From: Thiothrix sp.
Lineage (GTDB): Bacteria > Pseudomonadota > Gammaproteobacteria > Thiotrichales > Thiotrichaceae
Assembly (NCBI GenBank): GCA_008015155.1
Contig: SSFA01000021.1
Coordinates: forward strand, 1-64,000
Reading direction: 5' to 3'
DNA: 64,000 nucleotides
Made by a program: the position numbers and the translations under genes. Positions 1-8,558 of the stretch are shown piece by piece; positions within the stretch are counted from its first letter, which is position 1, and every line of letters starts with the position of its first letter. The notes beneath the pieces are model-generated. The model had not been told where the DNA came from. It did not search any database and saw only the letters and a list, made by a program, of their open reading frames with translations.

Positions 1-980
1 CTGGCTAAACCGACACTGAGTTGAATATCTTCTTCGGTGTCTAAATCGGCTTGAGCCAAACGGCTCTGTAAACGTTCAGCAATTAATAAAGCTTGTTCTG
101 CAGAAGTATTAGGCAATAAGACCTTGAAGATACAGCCTTCCACATAAGCTAAACAATCGGAGGAGCGATATAAAGCCGTTTTAATGACACTAATGAAATG
201 CGGCAATTGCTTAGAGCCTGCAGGCTCTAATTCTAATTTAAGTGCTGATAAATATTGATGCTCGCGGGCTGCATATTGCCATTCTAATTTAAGTAAGACA
301 TCAAACTCTGCAGCATTGAGTAAATTATTTTTTTGGGGTTGACGCATTGCTACCAAGAGATGCTGCTCATGATCTTGATGGTTTTTTAGCAGCATCGCTA
401 GAGCATTAATGGCAATGGTAATAGTAGAAGAAGCTAACAGCATGACTGCGGCACTAGCCCAGCGCCCCTGCAGGAGCATAAAAAAAATGCCGGGTAAAGT
501 AATAATCGCTGTTTGAATATAAAAAACTGTTTGTAAAATAGCTGCACGCGGTATATTTAGACAGACTAATACACCGAGTAAGGCTAACAATTCATAATCA
601 ATCGTATGTTGGTGATAAATAATCACCAAACTTAAGCACCCCCACAGCGCGCTATTTAAACTCGTTAGATAAAAATTATAATCAATTAACTTACGAGCTT
701 CTTGGTCTGCTCCATATTTTGTCAATGAAAAACTAGAATCAATGAAAAGATTAAAACTGCTTGTTAAAAAAATCAGGCAGAGTAAGCTAATTAATAAGGC
801 TTGATCTAAACCTCGCTCCCAATTGAACGCATAGAGCTTGGCGATAATTAAAACAGCAAGTACAGAAAAGGCCCAATAGACCCAGCGATAATGACACAGC
901 ATGCGTGCATAGCTATACCAAGTGACATGCTGCGCGCTGAGTTCGTCAGCTGAGATTTTTATTAAGCCACTTTTTGTCAT
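1..980 (-). CDS. Membrane protein with degenerate GGDEF domain (3' end outside window)
   Basis: Reading the minus strand from an ATG at 980 gives 326 codons with no stop before the left edge, so the C-terminus is missing. An AGGGGC ribosome site lies just upstream. The N-terminal ~200 residues hold five or six hydrophobic segments (about 34-49, 60-83, 109-122, 128-145, 151-172, 177-197). From about residue 225 the layout is that of a diguanylate cyclase domain: an EW..A.RE start, an R.SD..AYVEG.IF segment, LLP.TS.EQAL..AERL, and a closing SVGLA. The signature loop that is normally GG(D/E)EF reads VEGCIF, and the metal-binding LDID..K strand reads LELEPAGSK. I therefore infer a catalytically dead GGDEF domain acting as a sensor or partner, not a cyclase. 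The family assignment rests on pattern only. Confidence 0.7.
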   Translation of the reverse strand, partial: MTKSGLIKISADELSAQHVTWYSYARMLCHYRWVYWAFSVLAVLIIAKLYAFNWERGLDQALLISLLCLIFLTSSFNLFIDSSFSLTKYGADQEARKLIDYNFYLTSLNSALWGCLSLVIIYHQHTIDYELLALLGVLVCLNIPRAAILQTVFYIQTAIITLPGIFFMLLQGRWASAAVMLLASSTITIAINALAMLLKNHQDHEQHLLVAMRQPQKNNLLNAAEFDVLLKLEWQYAAREHQYLSALKLELEPAGSKQLPHFISVIKTALYRSSDCLAYVEGCIFKVLLPNTSAEQALLIAERLQSRLAQADLDTEEDIQLSVGLA

Positions 981-1065
981 ACCGCCCCTAGCTGCATTTC
1001 TCTTTAATTGTTTATAGATCTCACCTTAGCATAAGTCAGTCTAAAAACTAAACAGCCTGGGCAAT

Positions 1066-2010
1066 TTAGGGCTTGTTTTTCATCCACAGCACCATGTCAT
1101 TGAGCACTTTCGGCCCTTGTAAATCGCGCATTAGCATATGCCAGCCGTTGGGATAACGGATTTGCTGCGTTTTGGGCGTTTTGGGCAAGCGCGCCCAAAG
1201 TAGATCGATAGGTTTTTTCGGTACTAATTGATCTTTTTCTCCATATAAAAGTAATACAGGAAGCTTAACCTTATCGGCAGATTCATAGGATTTATTCATC
1301 AAATCCACTAAGCCTGCTACTGTATCAATACGGGATTTTCGAATCATCCATGGGCTTTTCCAAATGCGTTTAAGCATTTCGATATTATCACTCGGGCGAA
1401 TATTTAAGCCTTCGCCACTCGGTGACCATGCGGGCGTAAAGCGCTTCGCAAACTCTAAAGACCAACGCTGATAAAAAGGTTGGGTAGCACTGATCCATAC
1501 GGCAGGTGCGAGTAAAATAATTCCATCGGCGGCTAAATCTCCACTACCTGCAGCCAAGAGTGCCACAGCACCACCCATCGAAGTCCCCGCGACATACACT
1601 GGTTGCTGAGGATGCAATTGGCGTAATAATTTAGTGACTTCACGAGCATCCTCCGCCATACGCTCAGAGCTTGACCATAGCCCCCGATAGGGCGAGCGTC
1701 CAAAACCACGCTGGTCATAGGCCCAAACCGCTATTCCTTGTTTAGCTAAATTTTGTCCAACCTCATCAAATGCACCCGGATACTCATTAAACCCGTGTAA
1801 TAACAGTAAATTGGCTTGTACTTTGCCTTTAGGTAGCCAAGTTTGCGCCACTAACTCCGTGCCATCGCTCGCTCGAAAAACTGGTTGTTGAATAAGACTA
1901 GGCTCTAAGCTTTCTGTCCCTAAAGGCACACTTGCTGTCGTACAGGCACTCAAAAGCCAAGCACTTATAAACAAGCTTAGGATCAGTTTGCAAACCGGTA
2001 GATAGTTCAT
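1066..2010 (-). CDS. Alpha/beta hydrolase lipoprotein (monoacylglycerol lipase/serine aminopeptidase-like)
   Basis: A 314-residue protein with a lipoprotein signal peptide: a basic N-terminus, a hydrophobic stretch and the lipobox LLSAC with Cys23 as the lipidation site. The mature part has the hydrolase fold of the Hydrolase_4 family (PLDB/monoglyceride lipase-like). It shows an LHGFNE oxyanion loop near 72-77, DQRGFGRS near 99-106, the nucleophile elbow GTSMG with Ser144, an acid in GEKDQ (Asp260) and the catalytic His291 in NGWHM. The triad is complete, so it should be an active esterase or lipase facing the periplasm. The substrate cannot be told from sequence. It stands alone, with the GGDEF-like gene downstream on the same strand about 85 bases away. 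Confidence 0.85.
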   Translation of the reverse strand: MNYLPVCKLILSLFISAWLLSACTTASVPLGTESLEPSLIQQPVFRASDGTELVAQTWLPKGKVQANLLLLHGFNEYPGAFDEVGQNLAKQGIAVWAYDQRGFGRSPYRGLWSSSERMAEDAREVTKLLRQLHPQQPVYVAGTSMGGAVALLAAGSGDLAADGIILLAPAVWISATQPFYQRWSLEFAKRFTPAWSPSGEGLNIRPSDNIEMLKRIWKSPWMIRKSRIDTVAGLVDLMNKSYESADKVKLPVLLLYGEKDQLVPKKPIDLLWARLPKTPKTQQIRYPNGWHMLMRDLQGPKVLNDMVLWMKNKP

Positions 2011-2134
2011 TATTTAGCCTAGTTGACTCATTAGCAGTGCTGCTAACCCTAGCAGGACACAAACCTTTCCGCTACCATGCAGATAAAACAGCTCATCACA
2101 AGCCATAAACCGACTGCGTTCGAGGGACAACACC

Positions 2135-2551
2135 ATGAATAGCAATGCCAAGGATCCCCATAGTGTCACCGTCAATTTGCGTGGAGGCGATGGTTATATC
2201 TGTGATATTAAAGCAGGTAACCACCAACTCGTCGCTGATGAACCCGTACCTTTAGGTGGCACCGATTTGGGCCCTACTCCCTATGTTTACTTGAAAGCAG
2301 CCTTAGGTGCTTGCACCGCCATGACGATTCGCATGTATGCTGAACGCAAAAAATGGCCACTACAAGATGCCATTGTCACCTTACGCCATAGCCGCGATGC
2401 TAATAAAGAAAGTGTTTTCGAACGTGATATTAAGCTCGTTGGTGATTTAGATGATGAGCAAAAACAGCGCCTACTCGAAATCGCAGACCGCTGCCCAGTG
2501 CATAAAACTTTAAGCCATGGTGCTACCGTCTTAAGTAAACTGATCGACTAA
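2135..2551 (+). CDS. OsmC/Ohr family redox protein
   Basis: A 138-residue cytoplasmic protein with the OsmC-family fold signature. It has a Gly-rich N-terminal strand, the segment [20 protein letters not shown] carrying Cys60, and a C-terminal DRCPVHKTL motif carrying Cys120. In OsmC/Ohr proteins this cysteine pair reduces organic hydroperoxides using a dithiol partner. The Cys-x-x-His of the second motif is more like the YhfA/OsmC-related branch than classical Ohr, so the substrate is open. A GAGGGA ribosome site precedes the ATG. It sits directly upstream of cysS on the same strand, with a 27-base gap, and may be co-transcribed. Confidence 0.85.
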   Translation: MNSNAKDPHSVTVNLRGGDGYICDIKAGNHQLVADEPVPLGGTDLGPTPYVYLKAALGACTAMTIRMYAERKKWPLQDAIVTLRHSRDANKESVFERDIKLVGDLDDEQKQRLLEIADRCPVHKTLSHGATVLSKLID

Positions 2552-2578
2552 TTCAACTAGCCAAATAATCATTCGTTT

Positions 2579-3961
2579 ATGCTAAAAATTTACAATAGTT
2601 TGCACAATCGCAAAGAAGACTTTATTCCTTTAGAAGCGAACAAAATCCGCATGTATGTTTGCGGGATGACGGTGTATGACTATTGTCATTTGGGGCATGC
2701 ACGGGTCATGGTCGTGTTTGATATGGTGTATCGCTATCTGCAGGCGGCAGGTTATCAGGTGACTTATGTACGCAATATCACGGATATTGACGACAAAATT
2801 ATTAAGCGGGCGAATGAAAATGCGGAGCCTTTTACAGCACTCACTCAGCGCTTTATTGATGCGATGCATGAAGATGAGCAAGCCTTAGGCATCCTGCCGC
2901 CTACCCATGAGCCACGTGCGACTGAAAATATTCAAGAAATGCTAACCATGATTAGTACCTTGATTGAGAAGGGTTATGCTTATGTCGGTAGCAATCGTGA
3001 TGTGTACTACGATGTATCGAAATTTGCAGGCTATGGGAAGCTTTCAGGGCGCAAATTAGAAGATCTGCGCGCGGGTGAACGTATTGCCATTGATGAAGTA
3101 AAAGATGATCCACTCGACTTTGTGTTATGGAAAGCCGCTAAACAAGGCGAACCTGCTTGGGATTCACCTTGGGGCCTAGGCCGCCCAGGCTGGCATATTG
3201 AATGTTCAGCTATGTCCAGCACACTTTTAGGCACGCATTTTGATATTCACGGTGGTGGACATGATTTGCAATTTCCTCATCATGAAAATGAAATTGCCCA
3301 AAGTGAAGCCTGCAATGGTCATCAGTATGTTAATTACTGGATGCACAATGGCTTCATTCGGATTAATGACGAAAAGATGTCAAAATCCCTAAATAATTTC
3401 TTCACAATCCGTGACGTACTTAAAGCCTACAAAGCTGAAGAAATTCGCTATTTCATGCTTAATAGTCATTATCGCAGCCCACTCAATTACAGTACTGAGC
3501 AACTCGACAATGCACGTGCCTCACTCACTCGCTTGTATACTGCTTTACGAGATCTCCCTGTCGCTGAAGCCAGCTTAAATAGCGAAGCTGAGCAGCGCTT
3601 CCATGCTGTGATGAGTGATGATTTTAATACCCCTGAAGCCATCGCAATTCTCTTTGAATTGGCACGCGAGATTAATCGCCTACGTATGGAGCACAATGAA
3701 ATTGCAGCGGCAGAAACAGCAGCTCTTTTAAAGAAACTGGCTAGTATTCTCGGCTTATTAGAGCGTGATGCTGAAAGCTGGTTCAAGGGTGAATCCCTTG
3801 ATGGCTTAGACGATGCAGCGATTGAGGCCTTAATCCAAGCACGCCTGACTGCACGCACTAACAAAAATTGGGCCGAATCTGATCGCATTCGTGATGAATT
3901 GAAAGCCAAAGGAATAGTACTCGAAGATAAAGCCGGTCTCACCACTTGGCGACGTGCTTAA
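2579..3961 (+). CDS. cysS: Cysteine--tRNA ligase
   Basis: Class I cysteinyl-tRNA synthetase of 460 residues, the usual size. It activates cysteine with ATP and charges tRNA-Cys. The HIGH-type motif is HLGH at 37-40 and the KMSKS loop is at 266-270. The zinc ligands fall at Cys28, Cys209, His234 and Glu238, the same positions as in the E. coli enzyme, so the active site is intact. The helical anticodon-binding region fills the C-terminal third. I see no strong ribosome site before the ATG at 2579, but the N-terminus (MLKIYNSL) matches the family, so the start is secure. Confidence 0.97.
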   Translation: MLKIYNSLHNRKEDFIPLEANKIRMYVCGMTVYDYCHLGHARVMVVFDMVYRYLQAAGYQVTYVRNITDIDDKIIKRANENAEPFTALTQRFIDAMHEDEQALGILPPTHEPRATENIQEMLTMISTLIEKGYAYVGSNRDVYYDVSKFAGYGKLSGRKLEDLRAGERIAIDEVKDDPLDFVLWKAAKQGEPAWDSPWGLGRPGWHIECSAMSSTLLGTHFDIHGGGHDLQFPHHENEIAQSEACNGHQYVNYWMHNGFIRINDEKMSKSLNNFFTIRDVLKAYKAEEIRYFMLNSHYRSPLNYSTEQLDNARASLTRLYTALRDLPVAEASLNSEAEQRFHAVMSDDFNTPEAIAILFELAREINRLRMEHNEIAAAETAALLKKLASILGLLERDAESWFKGESLDGLDDAAIEALIQARLTARTNKNWAESDRIRDELKAKGIVLEDKAGLTTWRRA

Positions 3962-4072
3962 AGCGCTTGCAAATGATCTTGTATCTTGGCCTAGACCTAA
4001 GTGCTAAAGAGATATTTGCAGCCTAAACTTAAGATGCTAGCTTGAGCTGAAATTACCAGGAGGAGATCACTG

Positions 4073-4576
4073 ATGTTGAATAAGCTTGCTATCGGTTTAG
4101 CTTTGAGCCTAGCTTTAACTAGCCCCTTGAGTTTTGCTGAAGGGTTTGATCCAGGTGTAGCTGCGCCTAAGGTGGCTGCTGACTATTATGCAGGCGCTGA
4201 AAAGGTCGTGTTTCATATCTCTGCAGAAGGCGATGAGAAAAAATATCTCGGTATTTTAGCTAATATTAATAACTATATTAAAGCCTTAGATAGTACTGGT
4301 AAAAAAACTGAAGCCATTGTGGTGATGAATGGTGATGGTTTAGGCTTATTGAAATTAGCCAAAGATCTAGAATTAGAAAATACCGCAAAACTTCCTACTC
4401 AAGTGGACAATCTCAAAGCGAAAGGTGTCAAATTTCAAATTTGCTATAACACCTTAGTAGGGCGTGAAGTCAAATTGACAGATCTATATGAGGCTAAGGC
4501 AGAAGATGTAGTCCCCTCCGGCGTTGCTGAAGTTGGGCGACTAGAGGCACAGGGTTATCGTCTACTCAAACCTTGA
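4073..4576 (+). CDS. Secreted DsrE-family protein
   Basis: A 167-residue protein with a clear Sec signal peptide (basic MLNK, hydrophobic core, predicted cleavage after SFA near residue 22). The mature part has the DsrE/F-like alpha/beta pattern. It has an AEKVVFHISAEG first strand, IVVMNGDGLGLL, and a second half with VKFQICYNTL in which one Cys sits where DsrE-family proteins often carry a sulfur-binding cysteine. DsrE-like proteins move sulfane sulfur in sulfur oxidisers or act in unknown redox roles; a periplasmic version fits either. A strong AGGAGG ribosome site precedes the ATG. The gene is followed by a perfect hairpin and is probably a single-gene unit. Exact function is unknown. Confidence 0.7.
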   Translation: MLNKLAIGLALSLALTSPLSFAEGFDPGVAAPKVAADYYAGAEKVVFHISAEGDEKKYLGILANINNYIKALDSTGKKTEAIVVMNGDGLGLLKLAKDLELENTAKLPTQVDNLKAKGVKFQICYNTLVGREVKLTDLYEAKAEDVVPSGVAEVGRLEAQGYRLLKP

Positions 4577-4623
4577 GGTGACCAACTGTCCTCTGAACTT
4601 GACCCTCTAGGCTGCTTATTTTA

Positions 4624-4654
4624 GAGTCAAAACCGAAGCTAACAGTTTTGACTC
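4624..4654 (+). terminator. Perfect 10-bp hairpin after the DsrE-like gene
   Basis: GAGTCAAAAC (4624-4633) pairs perfectly with GTTTTGACTC (4645-4654) around an 11-base loop, 48 bases past the stop codon. Only a poor U-tract follows, so termination is inferred from position and stem rather than from a full Rho-independent signature. Confidence 0.4.
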
Positions 4655-4711
4655 AAATTGTTTAACGACTTACTTCAACTACACACTCAATAATTATAAG
4701 AAGTAACTACG

Positions 4712-5680
4712 ATGCCTGAGAATAATCCTTTTGAAATTCGTCCTGAAACTAAGCCTGCCTCGAATCTAAGTGCACGCGAAAAGCTGTTTGCCGATATGGG
4801 CTTAAGCCCGCAAGGTACGCCCCTTGAGCCTGTATCAACTGAGGCAGACTTTTTGAATGCTGACCTTATCGACAGTGATACTCACGACTTTATCAGCTTA
4901 TCTGAGCCTCACGCTAAAACACAGCTCCAAGCAGCCGAAGAGTTCGATGAGGAAGAGCTCATAGTCGATGCTATTTTTACCAGCACCGAATTACCAGAAA
5001 CATCTCATCCAGAAGCAACCGCTACCATAGAGTCTTTGACCTTAGAACCAGCCCATGTAGAGAATAGCTTTGAGCCATTAAAACCGCTTGAGCCAACAGA
5101 GGCTAAGCTTGAAACAGCCGCTAGCGAATGGACAGCTGAGCCAGATACCCAAGCTGAAACACTTGTAGTTGATCACACAGCCACACCAGAATCTGAAGCC
5201 TTGTCTGCTTTGAAGTCTTTAGATCGTGCAAGCTTTGAACCTATTTTGGGCGCTTATACCGATTTGCAACAGAAATTAGCAGCCAATCAGGCTTTAATTA
5301 GCGCGGAGCGCGAGGCTATTGCAGCTTTACGCAATCAAATGCGTCAGTTGAATGCGCAAGGTCATGAGGCATCCAGCACACGTTTAGGCTTAGACCAAAG
5401 TCGGCAATTAGTTCAAGCCGATAGCTGTGAAAACTTAATTCAGTCGCTAGGCCAAGTGAATGAGCTGATTCAGCAAGATAGCCAACGTGCGATGCAATTA
5501 ATGGCTCCTATTAAATTAGGTATTGAAATTCTCGAATTGCGAGTAAAACATGTCAGTGCAATTGAGAATTTGTTAGCACACATGCAAGAAGGTCTAAAAT
5601 TACAAGAGCAGTTAGCCGGTGCGGATAAATTAATTCATGATTTATCTAATCACTTAGGTTTGAATTGGGCACAGGCTTAA
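4712..5680 (+). CDS. Unrecognised acidic protein with C-terminal coiled-coil
   Basis: I do not recognise this 322-residue protein. It has no signal peptide or membrane segment. Residues 1 to about 165 are acidic and rich in Glu, Pro, Thr and Ser with little predicted order. They begin with NPFEIRPE and a short SAREKLFADMGLSPQG segment that could be a docking motif. From about residue 170 the sequence is long-helical (AYTDLQQKLAANQALISAEREAIAALRNQMRQL and onward) with heptad-like spacing, suggesting an oligomeric coiled coil. It has its own intergenic region before it and a strong Rho-independent terminator after it, so it is probably a stand-alone gene. The codon pattern looks native. Function unknown; a cytoskeletal or scaffold role is only a guess. 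Confidence 0.75.
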   Translation: MPENNPFEIRPETKPASNLSAREKLFADMGLSPQGTPLEPVSTEADFLNADLIDSDTHDFISLSEPHAKTQLQAAEEFDEEELIVDAIFTSTELPETSHPEATATIESLTLEPAHVENSFEPLKPLEPTEAKLETAASEWTAEPDTQAETLVVDHTATPESEALSALKSLDRASFEPILGAYTDLQQKLAANQALISAEREAIAALRNQMRQLNAQGHEASSTRLGLDQSRQLVQADSCENLIQSLGQVNELIQQDSQRAMQLMAPIKLGIEILELRVKHVSAIENLLAHMQEGLKLQEQLAGADKLIHDLSNHLGLNWAQA

Positions 5681-5703
5681 GTAAAAAGCCTCATAAACTT
5701 AAT

Positions 5704-5728
5704 AAAAGCCGCTTTAAAAGCGGCTTTT
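5704..5728 (+). terminator. Rho-independent terminator
   Basis: AAAAGCCGCTT (5704-5714) pairs with AAGCGGCTTTT (5718-5728) around a 3-base loop and runs into a T-tract (5725-5729). It lies 24 bases after the stop of the unknown coiled-coil gene. This is the cleanest classical terminator in the first third of the window. Confidence 0.85.
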
Positions 5729-5767
5729 TGCTTGAGATTACCTGTTCATTAACACCTCACACAGCGA

Positions 5768-5797
5768 TTGACCCTGTTATCCTAGGCTTGCCATAAT
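5768..5797 (+). promoter_or_regulatory. Predicted sigma-70 promoter of pssA
   Basis: TTGACC (5768-5773) and CATAAT (5792-5797) are separated by 18 bases, about 50 bases before the pssA start and just after the upstream terminator. Both hexamers match the consensus at five of six positions. Confidence 0.5.
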
Positions 5798-5846
5798 ACT
5801 TTTTTGCTCAAGCACGATAATCACAAAACCACTAGGAAACTAAGCA

Positions 5847-6683
5847 ATGGAACCAGAACATCAGGCACTTAGCCCTGAGCCTAACCCCGAGCGCCCGCGT
5901 AGTCGTGGGATTTATTTACTTCCGAATCTGTTTACCACTGCTGCGATGTTTAGTGGCTTTTATGCGATTGTGGCTGCTATGCAGGGCCATTTTGAAGCAG
6001 CGGCCATTGCGATTTTTATTTCTATGGTGTTAGACGGCTTAGATGGACGGGTCGCACGCTTAACCAATACGCAAACCGCCTTTGGTGCTGAATACGACAG
6101 CATGTCTGACCTAATTTCCTTTGGTGTAGCACCCGGCTTAGCTATGTATCAATGGTCTTTGGTGCATTTTGGCGAAATGGGCACTGGCTGGGGCAAAGTC
6201 GGTTGGCTAGCAGCTTTCGTGTATGTCGCTTGTGCAGCTTTACGCCTAGCCCGCTTTAATACCCATATTGGCAAAGGCGACAAGAAATATTTTACAGGCT
6301 TACCTAGTCCAACCGCTGCTGCTTTGATGGCAGGGATGATTTGGGTCTTTAATGATTTAAGTATCTCAGGAAGTAATTTTCAATTTCCTGCACTACTCAT
6401 GACGCTCACCGCAGGCCTATTAATGGTGAGTAATGTCAGCTATTACAGTTTCAAAGAAATTGATCTGCGCAATAAAGTTCCGTTTGTGGTGATGATTGCT
6501 GTCTTATTGCTGTTTGCTTTGACCACGATTGACCCACCGAAAGTTTTGTTTACGGTGTTCGTAGCTTACACCTTGTCAGGGCCTCTTATTTGGCTAGTTC
6601 GGCGTTATCGGCGGATGCAAAGGCGCAAAAAAGAAAGCCAAATCACTCCACCTCCCAGTCCACCTACACCACCACAATCTTAA
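5847..6683 (+). CDS. pssA: CDP-diacylglycerol--serine O-phosphatidyltransferase
   Basis: An integral membrane enzyme of 278 residues that joins CDP-diacylglycerol and L-serine to make phosphatidylserine, the precursor of phosphatidylethanolamine. The CDP-alcohol phosphotransferase signature is complete: Asp63, Asp66-Gly67, Ala70-Arg71, Gly80, Asp84 and Asp88 with canonical spacing. About seven or eight hydrophobic helices follow the motif pattern of the Bacillus/type II PssA rather than the phospholipase-D-like E. coli type I enzyme. The C-terminus ends in a short basic and Pro-rich tail. An AGGAAA ribosome site precedes the ATG. It has its own promoter, and a hairpin follows the stop. Confidence 0.93.
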   Translation: MEPEHQALSPEPNPERPRSRGIYLLPNLFTTAAMFSGFYAIVAAMQGHFEAAAIAIFISMVLDGLDGRVARLTNTQTAFGAEYDSMSDLISFGVAPGLAMYQWSLVHFGEMGTGWGKVGWLAAFVYVACAALRLARFNTHIGKGDKKYFTGLPSPTAAALMAGMIWVFNDLSISGSNFQFPALLMTLTAGLLMVSNVSYYSFKEIDLRNKVPFVVMIAVLLLFALTTIDPPKVLFTVFVAYTLSGPLIWLVRRYRRMQRRKKESQITPPPSPPTPPQS

Positions 6684-6691
6684 GCCTTACA

Positions 6692-6716
6692 GGAGCATCT
6701 AACGCTTAGATGCTCC
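6692..6716 (+). terminator. Perfect 11-bp hairpin after pssA
   Basis: GGAGCATCTAA (6692-6702) and TTAGATGCTCC (6706-6716) are perfectly complementary around a CGC loop, 8 bases past the pssA stop. There is no U-tract. The core GCATCTA/TAGATGC recurs in the hairpin beside gyrA (26408-26438). Confidence 0.5.
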
Positions 6717-6817
6717 GCAAGCCTCACTCAAAATCAGTATCAAACGCATTGGGAAAACTTGAGCTTCGGCTAGATTTGCTGTAGTTTCTTCAGCAGCTTT
6801 TTAAATTTGAAATCTCA

Positions 6818-6921
6818 ATGAATATACGCAGCCTGACAATTGGTTTGTCGATTGGCTCTTCAAGCCGTCGCTGCTTCCTGCCTACTATTCTGCTATACCG
6901 ACTGCCTGTCTAGGCAGAATA
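6818..6921 (+). promoter_or_regulatory. Candidate leuA leader: short ORF plus mutually exclusive hairpins
   Basis: The 288 bases between the pssA hairpin and leuA contain a 31-codon ORF (6818-6913) with six leucine codons, four of them in the last 11 residues (PTILLYRLPV region). Around its stop codon, AGGCAG (6912-6917) can pair with CTGCCT at 6902-6907 or at 6878-6883, while GCAGAATA (6914-6921) can pair with TATTCTGC (6886-6893). These pairings exclude one another, as in leader-peptide attenuators. I see no clear ribosome site for the short ORF and no strong U-tract terminator before leuA, so this stays a hypothesis. A weak TTGAGC/17/TAGTTT promoter-like pair is at 6759-6787. Confidence 0.3.
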
Positions 6922-7004
6922 AAGCACACTGAAACTTGGCGAGGGTAACACGCGCTCCCCATTTTAATTTATGATTAGGCCTAGCAGAACCTTTGGAGAC
7001 AAGC

Positions 7005-8552
7005 ATGTCTAAACCACGTTTAATTATATTTGATACGACTTTGCGTGATGGCGAGCAAAGCCCCGGCGCATCTATGACTCAAGCTGAGAAAATCCGCATC
7101 GCCAAAATGTTAGAAAAAATGCGGGTGGATGTGATCGAAGCAGGTTTTCCGATTGCTAGCCCTGGTGACTTTGAATCTGTCAAAGCCATTGCCAGTATCA
7201 TTAAAGAGAGTACTGTCTGTGGCTTAGCACGCGCCTTAGATGCCGATATTGAGCGAGCAGCAGAAGCCTTAAAAGCTGCGAATTCTGGGCGGATTCACAC
7301 CTTTATTGCCACCTCACCAATTCACATGCAAAACAAATTGCGTATGACACCCGATCAAGTGGTTGAGCAAGCGGTGTATGCAGTGAAAAAAGCGCGCAAT
7401 TACACTGATAATGTTGAATTCTCATGTGAAGATGCCGGGCGCTCTGAATTTGAATTTTTATGCCGCGTGATTGAAGCAGCGATTACTGCGGGCGCTACGA
7501 CTATCAATATTCCAGATACAGTCGGTTATCAAATTCCGCATGTGTTTGGCGATATGGTGGGGCGCTTAATTCAAACCATTCCTAATGCGGATAAAGCGGT
7601 ATTTTCCGTGCATTGCCATAATGACTTAGGCTTAGCCGTAGGTAACTCCTTAGCAGCTGTCATGCAAGGTGCACGTCAAGTTGAATGTACGATCAATGGC
7701 TTGGGTGAACGCGCTGGTAATGCTTCTTTAGAAGAAATCGTGATGGCCATTCGTACTCGCCATGATGTATTTTCAGTAGAAACGCAGATTGATACGACGC
7801 AAATCGTTCCTACTTCACGTTTAGTCTCCAGTGTCACTGGCTTCCCCGTGCAACCGAATAAAGCAATTGTCGGTGCGAATGCATTTGCCCATGAATCAGG
7901 TATTCACCAAGATGGTGTACTCAAGCATCGTGAAACCTACGAAATCATGCGTGCCCAAGATGTGGGTTGGTCAGACAATAAGATTGTTCTCGGTAAACAC
8001 TCAGGGCGGAATGCTTTCCGTACCCGCTTACAAGATTTGGGCATTGAGTTAAAAACCGAGGAAGAAATCAATGCAGCCTTCTCACGCTTTAAAGATTTAG
8101 CAGATCGTAAACATGAAATCTTCGATGAAGATTTGCAAATGTTGATCTTAGAGTCTCGTTCTGCGCAGGAACAAGCCGCTTATGAGCTTGTCTCTTCACG
8201 GGTTTGCTCAGAAACGGGTGAAGCACCGGTTGCTACCGTTACCTTAAAAGTCGGTGGTGTTGAGCAGCGTGCGGAAGCTTTAGGGGGTGGCCCAGTTGAT
8301 GCCGTCTACAAAGCGATCGAAGCAATTACTCGGGAAGAAGCTAGTCTGCAACTTTACTCAGTGAACGCTATTACCAGCGGTACGGATTCACAAGGCGAAG
8401 TTACGGTACGTTTAGAACAAGCGGGGCGGCTGGTGCATGGGCACGGGGCAGATACTGATATTGTGATTGCCTCTGCGAAAGCCTATGTGGATGGTTTGAA
8501 TAAGCTAGCCTCCAGCCAATATCGCGCGCATCCGCAACATGATGGGGTGTAG
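7005..8552 (+). CDS. leuA: 2-isopropylmalate synthase
   Basis: The first committed enzyme of leucine synthesis condenses acetyl-CoA with 2-ketoisovalerate. It is 515 residues from the ATG at 7005, which has GGAG at 6995-6998; an in-frame TTG at 6993 would overlap that ribosome site and is rejected. The N-terminal TIM barrel opens with [15 protein letters not shown], and metal ligands are seen in [11 protein letters not shown] and in the Gly-Leu-Gly-Glu-Arg-Ala-Gly-Asn loop. The C-terminal third is the LeuA dimer/allosteric domain that binds leucine for feedback inhibition. Length and order match LeuA type 1, not homocitrate or citramalate synthase. leuB, leuC and leuD are not adjacent. Confidence 0.95.
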   Translation: MSKPRLIIFDTTLRDGEQSPGASMTQAEKIRIAKMLEKMRVDVIEAGFPIASPGDFESVKAIASIIKESTVCGLARALDADIERAAEALKAANSGRIHTFIATSPIHMQNKLRMTPDQVVEQAVYAVKKARNYTDNVEFSCEDAGRSEFEFLCRVIEAAITAGATTINIPDTVGYQIPHVFGDMVGRLIQTIPNADKAVFSVHCHNDLGLAVGNSLAAVMQGARQVECTINGLGERAGNASLEEIVMAIRTRHDVFSVETQIDTTQIVPTSRLVSSVTGFPVQPNKAIVGANAFAHESGIHQDGVLKHRETYEIMRAQDVGWSDNKIVLGKHSGRNAFRTRLQDLGIELKTEEEINAAFSRFKDLADRKHEIFDEDLQMLILESRSAQEQAAYELVSSRVCSETGEAPVATVTLKVGGVEQRAEALGGGPVDAVYKAIEAITREEASLQLYSVNAITSGTDSQGEVTVRLEQAGRLVHGHGADTDIVIASAKAYVDGLNKLASSQYRAHPQHDGV

Positions 8553-8558
8553 TTAGCC

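Noticed and set aside
2031..2046. TTAGCA-GTGC-TGCTAA hairpin upstream of the OsmC gene
   Set aside because: Only a 6-bp stem with no U-tract and no gene end on the matching strand; likely chance.
3961..3972. AAGCGCTT after cysS, resembling the core of the porin palindrome
   Set aside because: Symmetry does not extend past eight bases and it sits at a gene end, not in a promoter. The same core also occurs inside the nudix gene near 25790.
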